Assembly (NCBI GenBank): GCA_019242135.1
Contig: JAFAWC010000704.1
Span: 1-9,237 of the forward strand
DNA from: Mycobacteriaceae bacterium
Lineage (GTDB): Bacteria > Actinomycetota > Actinomycetes > Mycobacteriales > Mycobacteriaceae
Length of the DNA: 9,237 bases
Direction: 5' to 3'
Each line of letters opens with the position of its first letter. Position 1 is the first letter of the stretch. Below the pieces are notes generated by a model. The model made no database searches. It saw only the letters and a program-made list of their open reading frames with translations, and was not told where the DNA came from. A program made the position numbers and the translations under genes. Shown here in pieces: positions 1 through 7,325 of this stretch.

Positions 1-2848
1 CTCGACCCGGATGCCGAGGTCAACGGTCGCCCACATGGCATGCGCTCCAAGGTGATTCGCTGTCTGTACCCGGTCGCCGAGGGCGGCGCCGGGCTGACGG
101 CCGCGCTGGAAGAGGTGCGTGCGCAGGCGTCGGCAGCGATCGCCGACGGCGCGCGGATCATCATCCTGTCTGACCGGGAATCCGACGAGAAGATGGCGCC
201 GATCCCGTCGCTGCTGTCGGTCGCCGCTGTGCACCACCATCTGGTGCGCGAGCGGACCCGCACGCTTGTCGGCCTGGTGGTCGAATCGGGTGACGCCCGC
301 GAGGTTCATCACATGGCCGCGCTTATCGGTTTCGGCGCCGCGGCGATAAACCCATATATGGCCTTCGAGTCGATCGAGGACATGCTCGACCGCAAGGTGC
401 TCGTCGGGCTCGACCGCGAGAAGGCGCTCGCCAACTACGTCAAGGCCGCCGGCAAGGGTGTGCTCAAAGTGATGTCAAAGATGGGCATCTCAACGCTGGC
501 GTCCTACACCGGCGCGCAGCTCTTCCAGGCGGTCGGGATTTCGCAGGCGGTGCTCGACGAGTATTTCGCGGGCCTGACCTGTCCGACCGGCGGCATCGAC
601 CTCGACGACATCGCCGACGATGTCGCGAGACGCCACGCGCTTGCCTTCCTGCCGCGCCCCGAGGAACGCGCGCACCGCGAACTCGAGGTCGGCGGCGAGT
701 ACCAATGGCGCCGTGAAGGCGAATACCACTTGTTCAACCCCGACACGGTGTTCAAGCTGCAGCACTCCACTCGGACTGGCCAGTACGAAATCTTCAAGGA
801 ATACACGAGACTCGTCGACGACCAGTCCGCGCGCATGGCCTCGCTGCGGGGATTGCTGCGGTTCCGCGAGGGGATACGGGCGCCGGTGCCGCTGGAGGAG
901 GTCGAACCGGCGACGGAGATTGTGAAACGGTTCTCGACGGGCGCTATGAGCTACGGCTCGATCTCTGCGGAGGCGCACGAGACGCTCGCAATCGCGATGA
1001 ACCGTCTTGGTGGCCGCAGCAACTGCGGTGAGGGCGGCGAAGACGTCAGCCGGTTCGAGCGCGATCCGAACGGGGACTGGCGGCGCAGCGCGATCAAGCA
1101 GGTGGCCTCCGGCCGATTCGGCGTGACTTCGCATTACCTGACCAATTGCACCGATCTGCAAATCAAAATGGCGCAGGGTGCGAAACCGGGGGAGGGCGGC
1201 CAGCTTCCGGGCGGAAAGGTCTACCCCTGGATCGCTGATGTCCGGCACTCAACACCCGGTGTCGGCTTGATCTCGCCACCGCCGCACCACGACATCTACT
1301 CGATCGAAGACCTGAAGCAGCTGATCCACGACCTGAAGAACTCCAACCCCCAGGCCCGCGTGCATGTGAAGTTGGTGTCCGAGGTCGGTGTGGGCACAGT
1401 CGCCGCGGGCGTGTCCAAAGCGCATGCCGACGTGGTGCTGATCTCCGGGCACGACGGCGGTACTGGCGCCACGCCGCTGACGTCGATGAAACATGCGGGC
1501 GCGCCTTGGGAACTCGGACTGGCCGAGACCCAGCAGACGTTGTTGCTCAATGGTTTACGTGACCGCATCGTCGTGCAGGTCGACGGTCAGCTCAAGACGG
1601 GGCGCGATGTGGTGGTCGCGACACTGCTGGGCGCCGAGGAGTACGGTTTCGCCACCGCGCCGCTCGTGGTATCGGGCTGCATCATGATGAGGGTGTGTCA
1701 CCTGGACACCTGCCCAGTCGGAGTCGCCACCCAGAACCCTGAGTTGCGCAAGCGGTATAACGGCAGACCCGAATTCGTCGAGAACTTCTTCCTGTTCATC
1801 GCTGAGGAGGTCCGGGAATACTTGGCTCAGTTGGGCTTCCGGACCATCAATGAGGCCGTTGGCCAAGTGAGCTCGTTGGACACCACCGTCGCAGCCGAGC
1901 ACTGGAAGGCGCGCAAGCTCGATTTGTCGCCGGTGTTGCACGAGCCGGAATCGGCGTTCATGAACCAGGATCTGTATTGCAGCTCGCGCCAGGACCATGG
2001 GTTGGACAAGGCGCTGGATCAGCAGCTGATCGTGATGAGTCGCGAGGCGCTGGATCAGGAGAAGCCGGTTAAATTCTCTACGACGATCTCAAATGTCAAC
2101 CGCACGGTGGGCACGATGCTTGGCCACGAGCTCACAAAAGCCTATGGCGGCAAAGGTCTTCCCGACGACACCATCGACATCACCTTCGACGGCTCCGCGG
2201 GCAACAGCTTCGGCGCATTCGTTCCGAAGGGCATCACCTTGCGCGTGTACGGCGACGCCAACGACTACGTTGGCAAAGGCTTGTCCGGCGGCAGAATCGT
2301 GGTGCGTCCCGCTCGCACCGCGCCCGACGGCTATGTCGCCGAGCAGAACATCATCGGCGGCAACGTGATCCTGTTCGGTGCCACCAGTGGCGAAGCCTTC
2401 CTGCGCGGCGTCGTGGGGGAGCGGTTCGCGGTGCGCAACTCGGGCGCGCACGCGGTGGTCGAGGGTGTCGGCGACCACGGCTGCGAGTACATGACCGGCG
2501 GTAAGGTCGTCATTCTCGGTCCCACCGGCCGCAACTTCGCTGCGGGCATGTCTGGTGGCGTGGCATACGTCTACGACCCAAAGGGTGCGCTGCCCGATCA
2601 CCTCAACCCTGAGATGGTCGAGTTGGAAGGCCTCGACGACGACGACTTCGAGTGGCTGCACCGGATGTTGACCAAACATCTGGACGCCACTGATTCCGCA
2701 CCGGGCAAACGCATCCTGTCGCACTGGCCCACGGAACGACAGCGGTTCGTGAAAGTGATGCCCCGCGACTACAAGCGTGTCCTGGAGGCGATCGCCGAGG
2801 CCGAGCAGAACGGCACCGACGTCGACCAGGCGATTATGGCAGCGGCGC

Positions 2849-2856
<8 letters not shown>
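1..2856 (+). CDS. gltB: Glutamate synthase large subunit (GltB), 5'-truncated by the window edge
   Basis: This is the large, FMN-containing subunit of NADPH-dependent glutamate synthase (GOGAT), which makes glutamate from 2-oxoglutarate and ammonia released from glutamine, in the cytoplasm. The frame is open from base 1, before the first ATG at 40, so the gene enters from outside; about 951 residues are visible of roughly 1,520 usual for the family, and the N-terminal glutaminase domain is missing from view. The visible order is the end of the central domain, then the FMN/2-oxoglutarate domain (GAMSYGSIS near base 940, [13 protein letters not shown] near 1185, [19 protein letters not shown] near 1444), then the 3Fe-4S cysteines in a C-x5-C-x4-C pattern at codons 1678, 1696 and 1711. 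The C-terminal GXGXG beta-helix spans about 2090-2590. The stop at 2854-2856 lies 8 bases inside gltD, which points to coupled translation. No frameshift or missing key residue is apparent. Confidence 0.97.
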
Positions 2857-4303
<1,447 letters not shown>

Positions 4304-4315
<12 letters not shown>

Positions 4316-4368
4316 GCGCTCGCGCGAAGAGCAGACAGCCCCAGCGATGAGCGCTCGCGCGAAGAGCA
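4304..4368 (+). repeat. 35-bp tandem repeat spanning the gltD stop codon
   Basis: Two identical 30-base copies lie at 4304-4333 and 4339-4368, a period of 35 with five bases (gacag) between. Each begins CCCCAGCGATGAGCGCTCGC and contains the perfect palindrome GAGCGCTC. The first copy includes the last codons and the TGA stop of gltD. The stop-overlapping ATGA layout recalls mycobacterial interspersed repetitive units (MIRUs), which sit at gene junctions in the direction of transcription; whether it belongs to a dispersed family cannot be seen from this window. Confidence 0.9.
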
Positions 4369-4373
4369 AATAA
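4312..4373 (+). other. Two nested ATGA-coupled mini-ORFs after gltD
   Basis: The ATG at 4312 overlaps the gltD stop (ATGA) and opens a 12-codon ORF, MSARAKSRQPQR, ending with the TGA at 4348-4350. The ATG at 4347 overlaps that stop in the same ATGA manner and opens an 8-codon ORF, MSARAKSK, ending at 4373. They arise directly from the 35-bp tandem repeat. Terminating gltD ribosomes could re-initiate here, but there is no independent ribosome binding site and no sign that the peptides are functional; this may simply be a property of the repeat. Confidence 0.3.
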
Positions 4374-4386
4374 CCCACCGGTAACT

Positions 4387-4415
4387 AAACTCTCGACACG
4401 CGGTTGAGAGTTTTT
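4387..4415 (+). terminator. Intrinsic terminator downstream of gltBD
   Basis: An 8-bp perfect stem AAACTCTC (4387-4394) / GAGAGTTT (4406-4413) encloses an 11-base interval and is followed by a T run (4411-4415). It lies 72 bases after the gltD stop and is a canonical Rho-independent terminator. It would end the gltBD transcript before the small downstream ORF. Confidence 0.75.
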
Positions 4416-4457
4416 GGCGCGCCTACCAAAGTTTGCCGTATTTCGGGTGTTGAATGT

Positions 4458-4484
4458 TTAGACGTCGGCGGTGCGGTGTAGCCT
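4458..4484 (+). promoter_or_regulatory. Candidate promoter of the 47-residue ORF
   Basis: TAGCCT at 4479-4484 fits the mycobacterial -10 pattern TANNNT, and TTAGAC at 4458-4463 is a possible -35 element at a short 15-base spacing. Transcription would start near 4491 and leave a leader of about 40 bases before the GTG at 4532. The location after a terminator and before a strong Shine-Dalgarno site makes a promoter here likely, but the exact hexamers are a guess. Confidence 0.35.
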
Positions 4485-4518
4485 TACTCCGACGCAAATA
4501 ATCGAACTGGTTCGTTGC

Positions 4519-4523
4519 AGGAG
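4519..4523 (+). promoter_or_regulatory. Shine-Dalgarno site setting the GTG 4532 start
   Basis: AGGAG lies 8 bases upstream of the GTG at 4532, ideal spacing. The alternative in-frame GTG at 4523 overlaps this site and is therefore unlikely to be the start. Confidence 0.7.
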
Positions 4524-4531
4524 TGGTCATC

Positions 4532-4675
4532 GTGCACCTCAACCCGTTAGCCCGGTCAAGAGCCGGTCGAATCGCCTGGTCATGGTTTCGTCATCCCGTC
4601 AAGAGCCGCGAGTTCCCGGCCAAGCATGAGCGTCTTGTAACGGCGGACGAGCTACTGCGCTACGGCGTCTGCTAG
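4532..4675 (+). CDS. Small basic protein of 47 residues, function unknown
   Basis: I do not recognise this protein. It starts with GTG, has a strong AGGAG site at ideal spacing, and ends with TAG at 4673-4675. The sequence begins MHLNPLARSRAGRIAWSWF and ends TADELLRYGVC. It is rich in arginine and lysine, has a short aromatic patch (WSWF, residues 16-19) too brief for a membrane span, and ends with a cysteine. Two 11-bp copies of GTCAAGAGCCG lie inside the gene at 4555-4565 and 4598-4608, in different frames. It sits between gltD and the PHP region, where I recall a small hypothetical gene (Rv3857c) in M. tuberculosis; the position is suggestive, but I cannot confirm homology. Its own candidate promoter and a terminator upstream separate it from gltBD. 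The ribosome binding site and well-formed reading frame are the main support. Confidence 0.6.
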   Translation: MHLNPLARSRAGRIAWSWFRHPVKSREFPAKHERLVTADELLRYGVC

Positions 4676-4706
4676 GCCGCCCCCAACCGACGCGCCCTCG
4701 GCCAGC
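4671..4706. terminator. Possible hairpin between convergent genes
   Basis: GCT-a-GGCCG (4671-4679) can pair with CGGCCAGC (4699-4706), 8 bp with one bulged A and a 19-base loop. It begins at the stop of the 47-residue ORF and lies before the 3' end of the convergent oxidoreductase gene. There is no T tract, so this is a weak terminator candidate only. Confidence 0.25.
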
Positions 4707-4732
4707 AATCCGGGCATGTTTGCTGACTGTTA

Positions 4733-5599
4733 TCAATCCGTTATCGGACCCGTACCGAGCAATCCCGATTCCCTAATCGCATCCGCCAGTGGCTCCAACA
4801 CCGCCGCGTCATACGGTTGCGGGAGATAGATGATCGCGAGGTCGAGTCCCTCAGCGCCCAGCGCAGCCGCGTCGGCCACTGTTTTCGAGTAGTCGCGATC
4901 CTCGCCGAGACGCAGGTGCGCGGACAGTCTGATCTCCTTTGGATCCCGACCGATGTCGGCGCAGTGTGAGGCCAGCACGTCGCGCTTGCGAGCGAACACC
5001 TGCGGCGGTCCGCCGACGAAGTTCCAGTGCTGGGCGTATTTCGCCGTGATACGGAGGGTGCGCTTCTCGCCGCTGCCGCCGATGCAAATCGGCGGATGCG
5101 GCCGCTGCGGGCCCTTCGGCTCGTTGCGCGCCCCCTTGAGGTGGTAATAGCTGCCGTCGAAGTCGGTGGTCTCGTCGGATAGCAGGCCGATCAACACCTG
5201 GCAGGCCTCCTCGAAGCGGTCGAACCGCTCCTTGAGCGTGCCCAGTTCGATGCCGTATGCGCCGGATTCCTCTTCATTCCAGCCGGCCCCGATGCCTAGT
5301 TCGAGCCGGCCGTCGGAGATGATGTCGAGCGCCGCGGCCATGTTGGCCAGCACCGCCGGGTGCCGGTAGTGAATCCCGGTGACAAGTGTTCCGAGGCGTA
5401 GCCGTCGGGTGGCCTGACCAAGCGCGATCAGCGTGGTCCAACCTTCCAGGCAGGGGCCGGTTGAGTCGGAGAAGATCGGATAGAAGTGGTCAAATGTCCA
5501 GCCGGACTCATAGACGTCGATTCCGTCCGCCTCGCGCCAGACCGCGAGCATGTCTGGCCAGGTGGTGTTTTGCGGAGAGGTTTTGAATGCGAATTGCAC
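4733..5599 (-). CDS. Luciferase-like (LLM) F420-dependent oxidoreductase
   Basis: The 288-residue protein belongs to the bacterial luciferase-like TIM-barrel family, in the branch that in actinobacteria usually uses coenzyme F420; its substrate cannot be told from sequence. Hallmarks are the N-terminal strand QFAFKTSPQNTTW, the segment LRLGTLVTGIHYRHPAVLAN (about 67-86), then DIISDGRLELGIGAGWNEEE (about 92-111), and PPICIGGSGEKRTLRITAKY (169-188). The start is set at the GTG at 5599 because homologues I recall begin at MRFAFKTSPQ. The frame stays open upstream to a GTG at 5734, but that extension only translates a 9-bp tandem repeat into Gly-Gly-Leu units and would begin 8 bases from the divergent PHP start. 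A TAGGCT hexamer 7 bases before GTG 5599 suggests a leaderless transcript. The gene converges on the 47-residue ORF and diverges from the PHP gene. F420 rather than FMN use is an inference from the family. Confidence 0.88.
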   Translation of the reverse strand: MQFAFKTSPQNTTWPDMLAVWREADGIDVYESGWTFDHFYPIFSDSTGPCLEGWTTLIALGQATRRLRLGTLVTGIHYRHPAVLANMAAALDIISDGRLELGIGAGWNEEESGAYGIELGTLKERFDRFEEACQVLIGLLSDETTDFDGSYYHLKGARNEPKGPQRPHPPICIGGSGEKRTLRITAKYAQHWNFVGGPPQVFARKRDVLASHCADIGRDPKEIRLSAHLRLGEDRDYSKTVADAAALGAEGLDLAIIYLPQPYDAAVLEPLADAIRESGLLGTGPITD

Positions 5600-5606
5600 C
5601 TGCTCG

Positions 5607-5612
5607 AGCCTA
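5607..5612 (-). promoter_or_regulatory. Candidate -10 element for a leaderless LLM transcript
   Basis: On the minus strand TAGGCT (TANNNT pattern) ends 7 bases before the GTG at 5599, placing the predicted transcription start on or next to the start codon. No good -35 hexamer is visible. Leaderless mRNAs are common in mycobacteria, and the weak Shine-Dalgarno match in front of this GTG fits. Confidence 0.4.
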
Positions 5613-5634
5613 GCGAACCGGCGCCAGTGGGTAC

Positions 5635-5679
5635 GACCGCCCAGACCGCCAAGACCGCCAAGACCGCCAAGACCGCCAA
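5635..5679. repeat. 9-bp tandem repeat in the divergent promoter region
   Basis: The unit GACCGCCAA occurs five times in a row: the first copy reads GACCGCCCA and the next four are exact. A diverged sixth unit (CACGGCTAA) follows to 5688, and related fragments (CCCGCCAAG, GCAGCCAAG) continue to about 5717. Because the unit is a multiple of three, it leaves frames open on both strands and produces spurious ORFs. It lies upstream of both the LLM and PHP genes and is a likely length-variable locus. Confidence 0.92.
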
Positions 5680-5742
5680 CACGGCTAACAGAGCCCAAGC
5701 CCGCCAAGGCAGCCAAGATAGGTAGAAGACACACTGGAGACC

Positions 5743-6747
5743 ATGGACCCGGCAGCCGCGTTGCGGGAGATCGCCTACTACAAGGATCGTGCGCGCGAGG
5801 ATCCGCGTCGCGTCATGGCGTACCGGCGGGCCGCTGACGTGGTGGAGGCGCTCGATGAGGCCGAACGTGACCGGCTTGGCCAAACCAACGGCTGGCAGCG
5901 CCTGGCTGGGATCGGACCGAAGACCGCCAAGGTAATCGCGCAGACGTGGGCGGGCCAGGTGCCCGACATTCTCATCGAATTACGTTCGGGTGCAACTGAT
6001 TTAGGCGGCGGCGAGATCAGGGCCGCTTTGCGCGGCGATCTGCACTGTCATTCGAACTGGTCCGACGGCTCGGCGCCGATCGAAGAGATGATGCAGGCCG
6101 CCAAGGCGCTGGGCCACGAATATTGCGCGCTGACCGATCACTCACCGCGGCTGAAAATCGCCAACGGGCTCTCGCCGGAACGGCTTCGCGCTCAGCTCGA
6201 TGTCATCGACGAGCTGCGCGATCAACTGGCGCCGCTGCGGATCCTCACCGGCATCGAGGTCGACATCCTTGAGGATGGCACGCTCGATCAGGAGACCGAG
6301 CTGCTCGAGCGGCTCGACGTGGTCGTGGCCAGCGTCCACTCGAAGCTGTCGATGGATGCGGCCTCGATGACGCGCCGGATGGTGCGCGCGGTGTCCAATC
6401 CGTTAACAGCCGTTCTCGGGCACTGCACCGGGCGTCTGGTTGACGGCAATCGTGGCCTGCGACCCGAATCGAAATTCGACGCAGAGAAGGTGTTCACCGC
6501 GTGCCGCGACAACGGCACCGCGGTGGAGATCAACTCGCGGCCCGAGCGCCGTGACCCGCCACGCCGGCTGCTCGATATGGCTCTACAGCTCGGCTGCGTC
6601 TTCTCGATCGACACCGACGCGCACGCCCCCGGCCAGCTGGAGTTCCTGGCGTACGGCGCGCAACGCGCCATGGACGCCGGCGTGCCGACTGAACGGATCG
6701 TCAATTCGTGGCCGGCTGACCAGCTTTTGTCGTGGAGCCGCAGCTGA
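5743..6747 (+). CDS. HhH and PHP-domain phosphoesterase (Rv3856c-like)
   Basis: The 334-residue protein pairs a helix-hairpin-helix region with a PHP metal-dependent phosphoesterase domain. The N-terminal ~90 residues contain the hairpin GIGPKTAKV (56-64), a DNA-binding motif of the kind found in PolX-type polymerases. The PHP domain, about 97-300, keeps all nine expected metal ligands: H101 and H103 (DLHCHSNWSDGS), D108, H133 (LTDHSP), E172 (GIEVDIL), H199 (ASVHSKL), H227 (GHCTGR), and D292 and H294 (SIDTDAHAP). This resembles the C-terminal half of bacterial PolX without the polymerase fingers and nucleotidyltransferase core. A catalytic role on nucleic acid or a phosphomonoester is inferred; the substrate is unknown. 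The ATG at 5743 gives the family start MDPAAALREIAYYKDR and has GGAG only 3 bases upstream, unusually close. The 3' end overlaps the convergent TetR gene by 47 bases. Confidence 0.9.
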   Translation: MDPAAALREIAYYKDRAREDPRRVMAYRRAADVVEALDEAERDRLGQTNGWQRLAGIGPKTAKVIAQTWAGQVPDILIELRSGATDLGGGEIRAALRGDLHCHSNWSDGSAPIEEMMQAAKALGHEYCALTDHSPRLKIANGLSPERLRAQLDVIDELRDQLAPLRILTGIEVDILEDGTLDQETELLERLDVVVASVHSKLSMDAASMTRRMVRAVSNPLTAVLGHCTGRLVDGNRGLRPESKFDAEKVFTACRDNGTAVEINSRPERRDPPRRLLDMALQLGCVFSIDTDAHAPGQLEFLAYGAQRAMDAGVPTERIVNSWPADQLLSWSRS

Positions 6748-7249
6748 CGTCAGCGGAGTACGCGATAGCGGCGAACAGCTCAGCCAGCTCCCGGTCCGCC
6801 GCTTCGGCGGCGCGAGAGAGAATCTGGGCGCCGACTGTTCCGGCTAACGCCGCAGCCGCGCGGTCCCGGTCGCCGTACTCCTCGTCGAGGATTTCGAGGA
6901 ACTCGCTGACACCCTTGGCCGTGATTGCGCTCAGGCCGGCACTTCCTTTCGACGACTCGCTCAGCATCGCCGCCGACAGGCATGCTCCGAAATCAGCCTC
7001 GCGCGCACACACCGGCAGCCTGCCCTCACGACACGCGCTCACCGCCCGGGCGAAGGATGTGCTGCACGCCTCGAGCACGAGTTCGTCCTTGGAAGTGAAG
7101 TGGTTATAGAACCCGCCGTGCGTGAAACCCGCGTCGGCCATCACCTCCGCGACGCCCACGCCGTTCACTCCACGCTCTGCGAACAGCCGGATCGCGCTGT
7201 CTACGATCCGTTGCCGATTTATTGCAGCCTGTTTTCTCGTTACCCGCAT
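6701..7249 (-). CDS. TetR-family transcriptional regulator
   Basis: The 182-residue protein is a TetR-type repressor. The N-terminal DNA-binding domain runs over residues 10-56, with the helix-turn-helix in VAEVMADAGFTHGGFYNHF (33-51) preceded by RIVDSAIRLFAERG. The C-terminal ligand and dimer domain is diverged and gives no clue to the ligand; at 182 residues the protein is slightly short for the family. The ATG at 7249 follows GGGAGGG (7258-7264) by 8 bases, a strong ribosome binding site. It lies 71 bases downstream of dinB on the same strand and may be co-transcribed with it. The gap holds nested palindromes at 7302-7325 that could be its own operator. Its last 47 bases overlap the 3' end of the PHP gene on the opposite strand. 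The target genes are unknown; dinB or itself are the nearest candidates. Confidence 0.88.
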   Translation of the reverse strand: MRVTRKQAAINRQRIVDSAIRLFAERGVNGVGVAEVMADAGFTHGGFYNHFTSKDELVLEACSTSFARAVSACREGRLPVCAREADFGACLSAAMLSESSKGSAGLSAITAKGVSEFLEILDEEYGDRDRAAAALAGTVGAQILSRAAEAADRELAELFAAIAYSADVSCGSTTKAGQPATN

Positions 7250-7301
7250 TTACCGGTCCCTCCCATTACGCCGATAAACGGTTACCCCGAACTCAGCCGA
7301 G

Positions 7302-7325
7302 TCACTCTTATTAGTGATGACTAAT
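7302..7325. promoter_or_regulatory. Nested palindromes, candidate TetR operator
   Basis: ATTAGT-gatg-ACTAAT (7310-7325) is a perfect 6-bp-arm inverted repeat, and TCACT-cttatt-AGTGA (7302-7306 / 7313-7317) interlocks with it. The site lies about 52 to 76 bases upstream of the TetR start and overlaps the dinB stop codon at 7321-7323. Size and symmetry suit a TetR-family dimer. The sequence is AT-rich against a GC-rich background. I see no clear TANNNT hexamer in the gap, so promoter geometry is unresolved. Confidence 0.4.

Noticed and set aside
2777..2848. Upstream ATG giving a 512-residue GltD
   Set aside because: The extra 24 residues are an out-of-frame reading of the gltB 3' end, and the family start MADPAG is at 2849.
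4476..4490. IdeR iron box over TGTAGCCTTACTC upstream of the small ORF
   Set aside because: Only about half of the positions match the IdeR consensus without gaps, and the symmetry of a true iron box is absent; a -10 hexamer explains it better.
4502..4515. Second LexA box at TCGAACTGGTTCGT
   Set aside because: The arms are right but the spacer is 2 rather than 4 bases, which would put the half-sites on the wrong faces for LexA. Kept only as a low-interest palindrome.
5600..5734. N-terminal extension of the LLM protein to GTG 5734
   Set aside because: It consists largely of translated 9-bp repeats, lacks a ribosome binding site and begins 8 bases from the divergent PHP start codon; the family N-terminus starts at 5599.
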